Shown in pieces: positions 20,601-35,600 of a stretch of DNA of 64,000 bases. The stretch comes from an uncultured cyanobacterium (GTDB lineage Bacteria > Cyanobacteriota > Cyanobacteriia > Cyanobacteriales > Geitlerinemataceae), in assembly GCA_937899645.1 (NCBI GenBank), contig CALCCD010000011.1:1-64000 (forward strand). Direction: 5' to 3'. Position numbers and translations under genes: made by a program. Under the pieces are notes generated by a model that saw only the letters and a program-made list of their open reading frames with translations, was not told the origin of the DNA and made no database searches. Position 1 is the first letter of the stretch, and each line of letters starts with the position of its first letter.

Positions 20601-23600
20601 CGATCTCCCGAACCACAGAACACCGACCATGAACTGGAAACGCATTGCCGGTGCGGCCTGTGCCGCCCTCATCGCCTCGATCGCCCCGATCGCCGCAACC
20701 GAAGTTCGCGCCCAAAGCACCGAACCGACGGAAGAAACGCTGCGATTTTACTGCGAGCCGAACATCACCGACGGCTTCGCGCGCTGCAACCTTTCGACGG
20801 GCGATAACTACCTCGGCTACCTGCGTGCGGGCAGACCCGACGGGCGTGGTGTTTACGTCTACGCCGACGGCAACCGCTACGAGGGCGAGTGGCGCAACGG
20901 CCTGCCCCACGGCTCCGGACGCTTTGTCTTTACGGACGATTCTCGCTACGAGGGCGACTTTGAGGACGGCGCGATCGTTTTTGGGTCGGCAATCTATGCC
21001 AATGGCGATCGCTACACTGGCACGTTCCAGCGCGTTCAGTACGTGGGCACGGACATTATTTCCAGCCAGCCCAGCGGCACGGGCGCGCTGATCTTTGCTA
21101 ACGGCAACCGCTACGATGGCGAGTTCTTTAGCGGCGACCCGTTTGGCCTCGGCACGTTTACCCATACGACGGGCACGACCTGTAGCGGCTATTTCCTCAA
21201 CAGTAACTTCGACTCCCACGAAGCGAACTGCACCTATAGCAATGGCAGCGCCTATCGCGGTGAGCTGCGCCAAGCGCGCCCTCACGGTACGGGTACGATG
21301 ACGCTACCGAATGGCACGCAGATCTCTGGTGGGTTCCGAGACGGACAGCCTGTTAGCTTTAGCGGTTATTAATCACCTATCGCGTAGATCACGGAAGCCT
21401 CGCCCGCAGACAGATATCGCGGGCGAGGCTTCCGGGCGCATTGCCATGCGCCCCCACAAGAATGCTTACTGCGATCGCAACATCGGCGCGCGCTTGGAGA
21501 CCCGCGCTGCGTTGAAGCGCTCGGAAATTTCGGCGACGATCTTGCGATCGGTCGTAAACAGCCCCGGATCGCCCGAGCCGTGTCCGCCCACATCGCATAG
21601 GAAATGCTGACCGCCCAGCATCGCCCAGTTCGTATCGCAAACGATAAGCTTCTCGCGGGTTCCCAGCAGCTTCAGGTGCAGTCGCTTGTAGCGCTTGCGC
21701 AGTCGCAGCAGGTCGGGTAGCGCGCCGTAGAGCCCGTCCGGGTCGCGATCGGGCTGGTAGCGCCAGCCGCCGTTTTTCAAGACGATCGGGCGGGTGCAGT
21801 TGGTGCCTTTGCCGATATCGAGGCGATCGCCCCAGCCGATGCTGACGAAGATATTTTGATCGAGTGCTTCGGCCAGCACCGCCAGGAAGCGCGAAAGCTG
21901 CGACTTACTTTGCAGCCAGGGCGTGACGATAATCAGTCGATCGTTAGCGTCGCGGATCGCCTTGAACAGCAGATCGGTGCGATCGTTTTGGCTGATTTGG
22001 TACTGATAAGGCAACACCTGCTCCAGACGGCGATCGATTTGTTCGATCCACTTCTGGGGCGAGTTATCGCGGATGCGGCGCACGTTGTAGGCGAGGCGCT
22101 GAATTTGCGGCTGCACCGTGCCCTGATACTGCTGCTCGAGCAGGTCAACGCGCTCGTCGAGGCGATCGATGTTGTATTGCAGCGGCGCTAGGTCGGTGGT
22201 GGCTGCGCCGGGCGTCCCGGGGTGGCGGGCCAGCGTCGAGCGGTTTGCGAACGTCGATGCCGTCGGAGACGCGGTGGGCATTGAGGTCGTCGGCATCGAG
22301 GTGGGTAGTGCCGTCGGCAGGTCGTTGACGCTCTGGCGAAGTTGCGCCAGCTCGCCGCGAATTTCCTCGAAGGTGGCGTTGGTGTAGTCGTTGAGGTTGT
22401 AGACGCCTTGGCGGACGATCGAGAAGGCTTCTTTAATTTTCTCGCGGTCTTCTTCGGCGGCGGAGGCGATCGCCTCCTGGCGCTGCTGCATTTGCACCAA
22501 GGCGGCATTCACCCGATACAGGTAATCCTCAATTTCCATTACCCGGTCGCCGATTGGCAGGGCGTGCAGCGCCGTCGTTAGGTTATTGAGGTCGGTTCGT
22601 AGGCGATCGGCCTGCCTGACCGTGGCGACAGCGTGGGTGCGGGCATGCTGGATGCGGTGGGTGCGGTTGATGATGTTGAAGCCGATCGCGAAAATCGGCG
22701 GCACGATCGCAAAGGCAGCCTGCTTGAAGATCAGCGACAGCGCCACGCCCGCCCCGCAGCCGATCACGGCGATTGTTTCGGCAGTGTCCGCCCAAGTGCG
22801 ATCGCGATTGGCCTTCATCTCGGCATCGGAGAACGGGACTTTGGCAGATTTAGCCATGAGAATTCGCGCCTGAGAAAAATTTTTGAGAGCCGCTTCGGGG
22901 ACAGCTGCCCGCTCGATTCGCGGCGAGTTCGATCGCCGCCAGCTCGGGCCGAGGATTTGGCCTGAATTATAGCAAAGGCCCTCGCTGTGGGAGCCCGGCG
23001 CGCTGGCCCTGTCGTCAGTAGAGCCCTGTCGTCAGTGGAGCCCTGTCGTCGGCGGCATTTCTAGGTGCGGTGGCGATCGGTGGCGATCGTCTCGCCGCCG
23101 ACCACCTCGCGAATTCGGTAGATCGGACGCCCCTGAGACTCGTGGTACGTGCGCATCAGCAGCTCGGAAATCAAACCGAAGCTGAGCAACTGCAACCCAC
23201 CGAGAAACAGAATCGTCGCCAGCATCAGCAGCGGGCGCTGGCCGATATCCTGTGCGAAAAATAGCTTCAGCACCGTCAAATATAGCCCCAGCACCAACCC
23301 CAGCGCCGTGCTGGCAAAGCCGAACATCCCGAAGACGTGCATCGGCTTCGTCAAAAACTTCTTCATAAAGAAAACCGTCATCAAATCCATGACGACGCGG
23401 AACGTGCGACCGAGGCCGTATTTGCTCTGGCCGAACTGGCGAGCGTGGTGGTTCACCGGCACTTCGACGATATTCGCGCCCTCGATAAAGGCGAGCGCGG
23501 GCAAAAAGCGGTGCAGCTCGCCGTAGAGGTTCATATCCTCGACGATTTCGGAACGGTACGCCTTTAGCGAGCAGCCGTAGTCGTTGAGCTGGACGCTGGT

Positions 23601-26600
23601 GGCGCGGCTGATAATCCAGTTGGCGATTTTCGAGGGCAGAAGTCGGGTCAGGGCATCGTCCTGGCGGTCTTTGCGCCAGCCGCTGACCAGGTCGTAGCCT
23701 TCATCGAGCTTGGCGCAGAGCTTGGGAATATCGGCCGGATCGTTTTGCAGGTCGCCGTCCATCGTGACGATGACGCGGCCGCGTGCGGTCTTGAAGCCTG
23801 CCGCCATCGCCGGAGTTTGGCCGTAGTTGCGTCGTAGCAGGACTGCACGCAGGTTGGTGCGATCGCCTGCAAGCTGCTTGAGCAGGGCCGCTGTGCCGTC
23901 GCGCGAGCCGTCGTCTACGCAGACCATCTCGTAGGCCATACCCGTCGGGTCTAGGCTCTGCTCGATCGCCGCAATCAGCCGGGGCAGGCTCTCCACTTCG
24001 TTGTAGAGCGGTACGACCACGGACAGGTCGAGCGAGCGGGCGCTGTCCCCGAATTCGGCAACATCGCGCTGGATCTCTAGGCTATTCACGGACGATTTGG
24101 CGAGCGCAGGCTCGGACGGGCGATAATTTGCGGTCATTGTATCAGCCGGGATCGCACTCCTCGCGCGAAATGAGCTTGCAGCAAATCTGCCGCCAGCCCG
24201 CAAAAAATGCAGTCGATCGCGCCACGTGCGGTGCAAGCGAAGCTCACAAACCGGACGAGTGAAGCCCGAGAAGAACCCAAGTAAAACGCCCGAATCGCTG
24301 AAGATCCGGGCGCTTGTGCTAGAAAACTAGAGCCTATACCAACTCCCAGACTCAATCACCGACCAAAGAGTTGCCGTCGCCGCCGAGCAGCTCCGCGATC
24401 GCCTGATGTTCCGCCGGGACGCGGGTGGGTGGATCCTGCCGCGCGTCGGTGATCAGCCAGCCCAGCGCGGCGGCCTGCACGTCGATCGCGTTGCCCTTGC
24501 TGTCTACGCAGTAGCGTCCGAACACCAGCTTGTCGACCAGGCGCACGCCGCGACCGAGGCGCGAGTACTCGAAGATCACGCTGTTATCGACTGTGGAGTT
24601 GCCGCAGATGCAGCAGTTGGGGCCGATCATTGACGGGCCGATAATCTTCGCGCCGTCTTCGATGCGGGTCATCGCGCCGATATAGACTGGCCCGGTGATA
24701 TCCACCGCGTCCCAGTTCACGTCCACGTTAATGCCGGTGTAGACGCCGGGAGCGACCTCCTTGCCAGGGATCGAGACGTTTTTAACATCGCCGCGCAGGA
24801 CGCTACGCACCGCGCGCCAGTAGTCTGGAACACGACCGATATCGACCCATTGGAAGTCCATCGGCAAACCGTAGAACGGCGCGCCCATCTCGACGAGTTT
24901 CGGAAACAGGTCGCCGCCGATGTCGAACTCTTGGCCGGAGGGGACATAGTCGAGCACTTCGGGCTCGAAAATATAGATGCCCGTATTGATCGTGGTGCTG
25001 AGGGCTTCGTCGATCGCCGGTTTTTCCTGGAAGGTTTTGATGCGGCCTTCTTCGTCGGTGACGACGACGCCGTAGCTGGGGACTTCCTCGATCGGCACGG
25101 TTTTCATCACGATCGTGGCGATCGAGCCCTTCTCTTTGTGCCAGCGCACGGCTTCGGTCAGGTCGAGGTCGATGAGCGCGTCGCCGCAGAGCACCACGAA
25201 GGTATCGTCGAAAAACGCTTTAAAGTCCTGGATTCGCTTCATCCCGCCTGCCGAGCCGATCGCTTGGCCTTGCAGCTCGCCTTTGTCGGTGATTTTGCCC
25301 TCGAAGGAGTAGCCGATTTCGACCCCGAACCGCTGGCCGTCGCGGAAGTAGTTCTCGATTTCGTGGGCGAGGTGACTGACGTTTACCATTACCTGAGTAA
25401 AGCTGTGCTGACGGAGCAGCTCCAGCAAAAATTCCATCACCGGCTTTTGCAGGATCGGAATCATCGGCTTGGGAATCGTATGGGTAATCGGGCGAACGCG
25501 GGTTCCTTTACCCGCTGCCAAGATCATTGCTTTCATATCTACTCGAAGGGGGGTTCGCTCTTGCTGATTTGATACTTTCGACCCGATCGCCAGGCAGTCA
25601 AGCGTCCGGCACACTGTCTACGATAACCTTTGGCGCAGCCATCGTCGGGAATGACGCGGCGCGCGCGATTTCACTGTCATTTCGCAGCGGCTTCGCTCGA
25701 TTTTCCGCGCATTTTTTGCGAAGTTTCCGCGAAGTTTTCGCAGTCTCTCTGAGAGCGTTTCGCGCATTTTTAACGAGTGTCGGTCAAGCTGACGTCGAGA
25801 ACGAAAACGGGCCGCTAGTACCCTACGAAGCGGAGGCGTCGCAGACCGGATCGATCGGTCGGATGCCTATGTCGCCGTAGAACTCTGCCTGCTGCAGCTC
25901 GACGCGGGACTGGGAGGCTAGCAACAGCAGCGCCCAGAACGTACTGACGTGGTGGTGAGATGTTGAGGGCGGCTCGCGGTTGTCGATGCCTTGCGCTTTG
26001 GCATCCTGCACTTCTTTGGCCTCGGCGGTGGGCGACCAGGCGGCCACCAGGCGATCGAACCGCAGCCAGGTGTCCCTGCCCGCAAGCTGCGGCCAGTTTT
26101 CCATCAAAAACAGCGCGATATCGTCAGCGGTTTCGGTAAGGTTTTCCGAGTGCGCGAGCTGACCGATGTGGCGCGCGGCCTGTCGGGAGCTTTGGCGCAG
26201 GCGACGGCGCGGCTTCACCGGGCGATCGAGCAGGGTTTTCTCGACGACGCGAATTTGGTCGATCATCTCCTGGAGCGTTACCGGGCGCTTGCGCGGCGGT
26301 GGGGCAACGGCGCGGCGGCGCAGGGTCTTTTCCAGTTGGGCGGGCAGCGCGTCGCCATCGTCGAGGTCGATCCAGGCGTCGGGTTCGGGCTCGGGCTCGT
26401 CGGCCTGGGTTTCGGTGGCCACCAGGGCGTCGGCCTTGAGCAGCAGCAGCATCGACGCGTACAGAAACCCCTGGCCCGATCGCGACAGGTCGGCTCCGTA
26501 GGGCGACTTTCCCGTCGCTCGGTTCTCTGCGTGGTTCGATATCTCGTCTGCCGCCTCGATCGCTTCGGACGGAATCAGCGGGCGCAAATGTCGGTCGATC

Positions 26601-29600
26601 GCCTCGACGACCTGAACGTCCCAAGGGTCGATTTCGCCGCATTCGGCCAGTTCGAGCAGCAGGGCGATCGCATCGCGCGCGAAGGAAGTTTCAGCCATAA
26701 CGAACGGGGGAACGGACGGCTCGCACAGGCCTAGTCTATCGCGGCCTATCTCGCAGCTATTCGCCCAGCCGGTCGCGCAGCAGCTCGGCGAACTTGCGGG
26801 CGAGCTCGTCTTCGGGGTTGAGGCGGAAGGCTTCTTCAAAGGCGGCGACAGAGGCTCGGTACTGGCCGAGTTTGGCGAAGACGACGCCGACGTTGTACCA
26901 AATATTGGCGTCTTCGGGGGTCAGGACGAGGGCGCGATCGAGGGCGGCCAGGGCTTCTTCGTAGCGACCGAGCTGCTCTAGCACTGCGCCGAGGTTGTCC
27001 CAGGCGATCGCGAAGTCGGGCGCGAGTTCGGTGGCGCGCTCGCAGGCGACCAGGGCTTCGGCGGGCTCGGCGTTGGCGCAGGTCTCGAACCAGGCATCGA
27101 ACTGCTCGCTCTCTGCTAGCGGCAAGGCCCCTTCCGATCCGGCTTTGCTCTGTTGGCCCTGTTGTCTCTGTGCTGCGCGATCGGGCGTCGGCAAGGCCAG
27201 GGCTGGGGTAAGGTTTCCCGCAACAAGCGACAGGGCGGTCAGACCGGCGGCGAGGAGCTGAGACGGGCGCATGGTCGAACTCGGGAATTTTAGATCGTGT
27301 CCATTGAAGCATACGAGCGGCCTCGGGGCGGTTCCGCCGGATTTGCCTTGGTTTGCTGGCTGGAGTAAACGCATACCAAACTTGAATTAGGCGAGGATGT
27401 TCGCGCTACGGTTATCTTCGCGGTTTCTGACGTGACACGGGCATCTTGCCTGCAACGACTGTCCACCGGTTTTCGGGGGGGGGGAAATGCCGTCACTAGC
27501 CCCGCCTCAAACGTCTGCCTAGAGCGCTGCGGAACTGAGGCTCCGGGTTCAGGAGAGCGGTGTTTTAAGGCCACTCGATGGCGATGACGCAGTGGTCGTA
27601 TCGTCGGGATCGACAGGTTCGGGGGCATCTTGGCTGATGGGTAGGCGAATCCGCACCACCGTGCCGCGATCGCGCCCTTCACTTTCTAGCTCGATCGCCC
27701 CACCCATCAGATCGAGCAGGTGGCGACAGATCGCCAGCCCCAGTCCGCTACCGCTATAGCGCCGCGTGCTCGACCCGTCGGCCATCGCGAACGCCTCGAA
27801 CAGCTTCGGCTGAATTGCCAGATCGACGCCGATACCCGTGTCGTGAATCTCGATAACGGCGACGGGCTGGATCTCACCAGAGGACAGCTCGCGCGTACCG
27901 AGGCTGGTGGCAATCGTGATGCTGCCCTGCTCGGTGAACTTGATGGCGTTGCCGATCGTGTTGAGAAACACCTGCTTGAGGCGAATCGGATCGACGTGAA
28001 CGCCGATCGGCTCGGCGTGATACTGCTTGACGAGCTGGAGTTTTTTCTGGCGCAGGCTCGAGAGCTGTAAGTACAGCGACTGGGTCAGGCAGGCGTGGAG
28101 ATCGACGCGGCGTAGGTCGAGCACGACTTGGCCGGACTTGATATTGCTGAAGTCGAGGATGTCGTTGACGATGTCGAACAGGTGCAGCGCCGACTGGTTG
28201 GCCTGGTCGAGCAGCTCGCGCTCCTCGAAGCGATCGTCGCAGAGGTCGTCGAGGACGATTTGCAGCGAGCCGATAATGCCGTTGAGCGGTGTACGCAGCT
28301 CGTGGGTGGTGCGCTTGAGGAACTCGTCTTTGAGGCGATCGGTTTCCTGGAGCGCTTCGTTTTTGAGTTCCAGCTCGCTGGTGAGCTGCAAGCGCTCGTT
28401 CCAGGCTTCTTGCTGGGCGATCGTGTCCTGGAAGACGAAGATGGCGTTTTGGATCGCCCCGGTCAGGCTGTAGATCGGCTGGCCCCAGCCTTCGATGGGA
28501 ATGCGATCGTGCAGGGCCAGGGCGGCGCGACCGGAGTCGAGGTCGGCGGCGGAGATCGTCCGGCGCTGAGAAGGTGGGGTGCGAATCTCCAGGTCGTGAC
28601 TGTAGCTGGTTTTGCCGCGCAGGGCTTGAGTTGCGGGCAGCCGATCGGCTTCGCAGGGCGCTTCGGTCTGGGTGTCGTAAATGCCGCAGGCCACGGCAAA
28701 GCCCTCGACGCCGATGTTCTTGGTAAAAACCTTGGCGAGCAGCGTTTCGCCCAGTAGCGCGCGGGCGCGATCGTTGACGTACTCCAGCTCGCCGCGCGCG
28801 TTAAATAGCGCGACGCCGACGGGAATCGCGTCGAGCACCTGCTGGGACTTCAGGGTGCTTTCGTTGCGCTGGCGCTTGCTGTCTTCTACGAGCTGCCCCT
28901 CGACTTCATCGGCGTGCTGCACCGTCAAATCGAGCACGGCGCTCAGGTCTTCGTCGTGCTGGCGCAGGTTGTGGATCTGGAGGCCGACGATCGCCAGCGA
29001 GCCGCCCCAGAGTCCGGCCAGCAGGCTACCGATCGGAAACCACACCCCGGCGGACATTGCGCCCCAGGCCAGCGCCAAGGTCAACACGCTGCCACCTGCG
29101 ACCACTACCGCAGCTCCGCGCAAGATCGCACTCCACTGATGCTTGTCGGCGCGCGGCCAGTGCTGCACGAGCTGCGCGTTGCCCCAGACGCCGAGGCCGA
29201 CCCAGGCCAGTGTTGCCAGCACCTCAAGCCAGTTCGCAACCGTCCGCGTTGCGGTGATATCGCCCAGCGCGATCGACAGGAGGTGCTGGGTGGCCTGGGC
29301 TTGGATCCAGAGGTTTGGCAGGCTTTGCTGGGGATTCGATCGATCGCTGCGCCGGTCGATCGGCGTCTCGAAGGCATAGCTGAAGCGGGGTGCGGAAGTG
29401 CCGAAAATCACGACGCGATCGTGAAATAGCTCCGGATCGTAGTCGCCAGCCCGCAGCTCGGACAGGGTGAGGTGGGGAAAGTCGCGCAGCGGCAGGCGAT
29501 AGGTCAGCGGTATGTGGTAGCCCCGCTTCTGGGCGCGGACGTAACCTCCCGCCGACGGCGATAGGGGCACGAGCCGGGACTCGCCGAGCTGAAACCAGCC

Positions 29601-32600
29601 GCGCTTGGAGTGGAGCGAGTGGGGCTCGATGCCCTCATGCTGGAGATAGAGCAAGCTGAGCTTGAGGGCAAAGCTGGCTTGGGGCTGGCTGGAGTCGCTG
29701 GTTACGGAGAGCAGGTTGCGCCGGAGCTTGCCGTCGAGGTCGAGCAGCACGTCCATCGCGCCGAGCTGGCGATCGAGCAGTAGCGGCGAGATTTCATCGC
29801 GGGTCAGCGAGTCGAACGCACCGACGAGGTAGGGCAGACGATCGAACTCGCCCAGAAGAACGCTATCGATCTGCTGGTTGGGCTCCGGCTCGCTCTGCGG
29901 CAGAGCCGAAGCGCTCGATTCGGACGGCGGCTCGGGCGGCTCGGCGGGAATCACTTCGAGCGTGGCGCTCTCGGCGTCCTCACGGCTATCGACGTCTTGG
30001 GTGGGCTCCTCGGGGGTGGCGAACAGGCTCGACGGGGAAATAAGGCCGATCGCGCGGGGGTCGGCAGCGTCGATGCGGGCGATCGCGTCAACGAGAGCTG
30101 TGTCCGGCAGCGGCCACGCCCCGAAACGCTGGATCTCCGCCTCAGTAATCTCGACCAGGACGATGCGCGCGTCCCGCTCGATTTGCGGCGATCGCGATCG
30201 CAACCAAAAGTCCCAGAGCGCCAGATCGAACGCCTGAAACGCACCGAGCAGCTTGAGCCCGAGGGTCACGCCGCCAGTCACCAGGGCGCTGGTAATCAGA
30301 CGCCGCCGAGGTAGCGGCTGTATCTCGAGTTGGAAACCTAGCATTCTAAACGAGTGCCCTGGATCGACGAAGCGACCAGCTCGATATCCGATACGAGCAA
30401 CAGGGCAAAAAATATACGGAGATCTTACAAGGTGTTGACCCTGGAATCCGGCAAGGAAACGCGTACTGCTAAAAATCTTTGGATTTTTTGGACATTCCTA
30501 CGATCTCGGGCGGGCGGGGAGCGGTTCTGCGACTTCTTTCGGGTGTCTTGCCCCTCGCGTTCCGCGCTAGTTGCGACCTTTGGCAATGCCCCAAAAAGCC
30601 CGATACTTTCCCTCGCTCTTCCGAGCGTCGAGTGCCTCAGGCAGGCCGTACTTTACCTGCGGCGCTTCCGATTTCGCAGCAGCTTTAGCGCGATCTGAGG
30701 AGGAAGCCGCCTGGTGCAAGGTCAGATCTTAATTTATAGGATCGCCGATCTCTAAAGACTCGGCGTGGTAACTATTTTGGCCGTTGGCTACCCTAAGCTT
30801 TCGTCTTGACGCTGCACTAGTGCGTGTCATCAATTAACGCCAGACCCTTTACGGGATAAGCAGTCGCTCGCTAGACCCAAAATAAATAGGGGCTGAAACC
30901 CTCTCTGAGTAAAGGCTGTAAGTCTGATTGATGACAGCCCCTAAGGCGATTTTCGCCAGACGATCGGGCGCTGCTGAGGATGGATCTTTTGGCTCTCCTC
31001 GCGGACGACGGACTCGAGCTGCGCCGGATCGAAATAGTATGTGAAGCGCTCGCGCAGCCGATCGACTCGGACTTCACGCTCGGCTAGGTCGGACTCGAGA
31101 CCATTGAGGGCCGTGCGGCGCGCTTGGCGCTCGGGCAGGAGCTGAACGAGCGAGCCGAGCGCCGCGATCGCCACGATCGCGTTGAAGCCGATCTGCAAAC
31201 CGCTCTCCCACCAAGCGGGCGCTGTGGTGGGTAGGTGCGAGATGGAAGCGACCGGACGGTTGCGGGGGTCCGGTGACGGTAAGGGTTTGAGCGTCATCCC
31301 AGTCAGTTTCGGGCAGTACTTCCAGTTTCTAAGGCGATATTCGGCGGCGTGCGCTGCTCTGCACGCATGCGCTCACACCATCCTAAAGAAAAAATGTGGC
31401 GATCGCATCGACTCCAGATGTGCGATCCCACTGTCCGCACGACACAACCTCGCGCCGGTCGCGTACCGTACGTTATGGCGAAGTCGCCGCAGCCGAGATA
31501 TGGGTAGTAGAGCGAGAGTCCTGCCAGATTCAGCGCGCCCCTCGGCTACGGCTTTGAGAAAGTGTTTGAAAAGTTCGCTAGACCCTTTGACTGGCAAGGA
31601 TCGCAGCGATTTTGGTCAAAATCGCTGCGATCCTGTACGCCACAAGGCGTTAATGAAGACTTTTAAAACGCTTTCTGAGGCTCGGGGCAAATGCAGCCGC
31701 CCTGACTAATCTCGTTTTTGCAGGGAGCGATCTTTGCAGGATCGGCCAGAGCCCCCATCTACGGGCCTTGAGAATCAACTGCTGGTGGGCGATATCCACT
31801 CCGACTCGCGGATCTGAGGCTGGATCTGGGGCACTCTGAGCTGGCTTACTTGTAAAGAGCCGTCGAAAGACGGAAAGCCAGAACGGCGGGCACGAGAGCG
31901 ACGGCCAGTGCGATAAAAATTTGGGTGTCCGATATGGTCATAGCTTTAAACCTCGAGTTGTTATACATCGATTGGTCGATTGACTAAAGCCAATCGCTTA
32001 CTACTGTGTTCGATCTCTTCAGGGTTTCGCCTGCCCTGTAATAATAGTTTACGCGTTGAGATCCGAGGGCCGCAAACTACGGTATGGCGGTGCTCTGGGC
32101 GGTTGCTGTCAGTCGCGGGGGCGGGTGTGATGCTGGCTGCAGCCGCAGGCGCACTGAGGCAACACTGCCTCGACTCGATCGAGTCCGACCCCCTATGATG
32201 ACTAATACGCTGAATTTTCGATCCCCGTCGCCCGAGCACGCGCTTCGACCCTGAATCGCGCTCGCGTCGATCTCGATATCGGCGTTTTCCGCATGTCCGT
32301 TCCGCTCTCCCTGTCGCTTACCGCAGCGTCAGTGCGACTTTTCATGTTCGACTCTTTGGATTTTGCCCCCCAATTCAGCGTTGAATCGCTGCTCGTATTG
32401 CTCGTGCTCGTTGTCCTCGAGGCCGTGCTCTCGGCGGATAACGCCATTGCCCTCGCTTCGATCGCCAAGGGCCTCGAGGATCGTGAAATGCAGCGTCAGG
32501 CGCTCAACTTCGGGCTGCTGGTGGCCTACGTTTTGCGGCTGCTGCTGATCGTTTCGGCGGCGTGGGTCAGCCAGTTTTGGCAGTTCGAGCTGGCGGGGGC

Positions 32601-35600
32601 GATCTACTTGCTGTGGCTGGTGGGGAGCTACTTCTTCAGTCGTCAATCGGGGGATGACGAGGTCTCGGGGCGACAGTTCGATAACTTTTGGCAGGCGATT
32701 CCGATTATTGCTTTTACCGATCTGGCTTTTTCGCTCGATAGCGTCACAACCGCGATCGCGGTGTCGAGTAAGACCTGGCTGATTTTAATGGGCGGGACGA
32801 TCGGGATGGTGGCGCTGCGCTTTTTGGCGGGTCTGTTTATCCGCTGGCTCCAGGAGTTTCGCCACTTAGAAGATGCGGGTTACGTCACCGTTGGCTTTGT
32901 GGGGCTGCGCTTGCTGGTGCGGACGATCGATGTCAGTTTGGTGCCGCCCCAGTGGGTGACGATCTCGATCGTGGCGCTCGTGTTTGCCTGGGGGTTTTCC
33001 CAGCGCAATCCTGAGGTGGCCGAAGCAACCGCTGAGTCCCCGTTCGATCTAGTTGCGACGCCGCTGCCTGAAGAGGAAACGACTCAAGCGCCTAAGTAAT
33101 GCGTATCCAGTTGCGGCAGGCTCTTGCATCTGCAGACTCTTACATCGGCCTCTTGCCTCTGTGACGTGAGGTAAGCGAATTAAGCTAACGAATATGTGCC
33201 ACGCGAAAGCCCATCACGCACTCGAATTGCTGCGGCTGCTCGGCGGACTGAGGCGCGATCGCGCGACCGCAGTCGAGCTTGTCGGCGCGCCAGCGCGGTT
33301 GGCCGTCGCTGTCGGCTAGGCAACAGGTCGCGCAGACCTGGCAGGGAGACAGCAGGCGATCGTCCATCACGATGGTCAGCATCGGGCACCTCCTTCGCGG
33401 CTCGTGCGACTTCGGGCCTGGCGCGCAGCTTCCCGAGGTTCCGGTTGGCGTCGTCAACCTGGTGGGCGATCGCGCTTCGCTGGTTGCGGCCATATCGCGA
33501 CCGTATTGCTGCGGCGGCACGTGCGGCCCGCAACCTCGACTGCTTCTATCTTACTCGCTGTCCTGGCTGGATGTCGCGACCGGTAAAGCGATCGGGAATA
33601 CTCCACGGAAATAAACGCTCGCCGTTCGGGATTCGCGCGCTGAGCGCAGTCGTTGGCGTAGCCTTCGCGAACTGATGACTCGCTTACGCATCGAGCCGCC
33701 TACAGCGAGACGGGCTCGGCGGCGGCGCGGTAGATCGCTTCAGTTTGGGCGATCGCGCCGTCAGCAGCGAGCCACATCAGGTCGATCGCTGCGACCGCGT
33801 CGCCGACTAGCTCGACGATCGGAAACTGGTGCAGTAGCTGGCCGTCTCGCTCCAGAACTCGGGGCACGCGGGCGGCGTTGAAAAAGACCGTGCCGCTGTC
33901 GTTGCGGTGAATGGCGCGGCGCAGGCGATCGCGGCGGTGGCGCAGGTTGTGGTGCATGTGGCCGAACACCACCAGCGGGACGCGCTTGCCTCGGGCGATC
34001 GCGCCGTCGATCGCCGCTGCGAAGTCCGGGTCGCCGTAGTCGCCGCCGATCGGGTTCCAGTCCTTGCCGCAGGGGTCTTCCGGCTCGCCACCCATTCCAG
34101 CGGGGCCGTTGTGGCCGAGGAAAACGAGCGTGTCGTGGGCGGCGCGATCGATGGCTTCGAGCTGTTTGGCAACGGACTCGGTAAAGTTTCTGACGCCGTA
34201 GCGATCGCGGTAGAACTTTTTGTACTTCCAAGTGTCGCCGCCCCAGCTAAACGGACGCCCGCCGACCACCGATAGGCCCAGCTTGTCAAAGTCGCGGTGT
34301 CTGTAGCCGACTTCGATCTCGCGCAGAATGTCGCACTGCTGCTCGAACCAGTTGTCAGCTTCGAGGTCGTAGGGGCGTTTGCGGCGGCCCCAGGGCGAGG
34401 CGGTGTACCAGGCGTCGTGGTTGCCGTAGACGGCGGCGGCGAACTGGGGGACGCGTGCCACCTGACGGACGGTAGGCAATGACTCGTTGCCAAAGTCGCC
34501 GACGAATAGCACGAGATCGACACCAAGGCTTGCGAGCAGGGCGTTGTCGGTGGCGTCCCAGCGATCGTGGATATCGCCGATCGCGGCGATGCGTAGCGGT
34601 CGGTCGATCGAGGCGGGCGAGGCGGTCATGGCGAAAACAGAGGGCGGGCAGCGATTGACAGCCTAGCGCCAATTGTTCGGAAAGGTTGCCAGCCGCCCTC
34701 GATTTGGAACTCGAGTTGGACGTTCCTGGGCCTGGGTGAGGAGGACGGCCCAGCCCGTCTGGCGATCGGATCTTTCGATGAAGGCCCGCGCTCTCGTTTG
34801 AGGATCGATCTTCCGCGCTCGATTGCAGGGGGGCTGCAAAGCCCACAAAAATCTGAGAGTTGCCGAGAGACGATGCGCCGATCGCCGCGAGCGGTTTGAG
34901 AAGCGTACAATGGCGATTGTCCGATTCGTCCGTGCGGCTTGCCGTAGCGACTCCTGTCCGCCAACGCCGACATCATGGCTAAAATTCTCATCGTCGAAGA
35001 CAACGAAATGAACCTCGATATGCTCTCGCGCCGCCTCAAGCGGAAGGGACACGAGATCGTTGCTGCGATGGATGGAAGCCAGGGCGTCGAGATGTCCAAA
35101 TCAGAAAGCCCCGATATTATTCTCATGGATATGGGCTTGCCGAAAATTGACGGCTGGGAAGCGACGCGCCGCATCAAGGCCGATCCGGCAACGGCGAAAA
35201 TCCCGATCGTCGCGCTGACGGCCCACGCGATCGCGGGCGATCGCGAAAAGTGTTTGGCTGCCGGTTGCGACGACTACGACACCAAGCCCATCGAACTTCC
35301 GCGTCTACTCTCGAAGATTAACGGCCTTCTCGGAGCGTCCTAGGACGTCTGACTCCACGACCTATATGGCTTGCCCGTTCGATCTCTCGATCGTTCGGCA
35401 CCCGAATCTCCCGCGTCTGGTTTTCGCCCGCTGATGTTTGCCATCTCGACATCATTGCGGTCGCCGCGCTACCCGGTTTCGCTCGACTCGGTCAGCTGCG
35501 TCTGTCTGCGTCTGTCTGCGTTGACCTGCGGCGATCTCGCTGGCCCGTCGCGGACTGTTTCGGCCCATTTCGCTCGCGTTGGGCATCGGGGCTGTGAGCG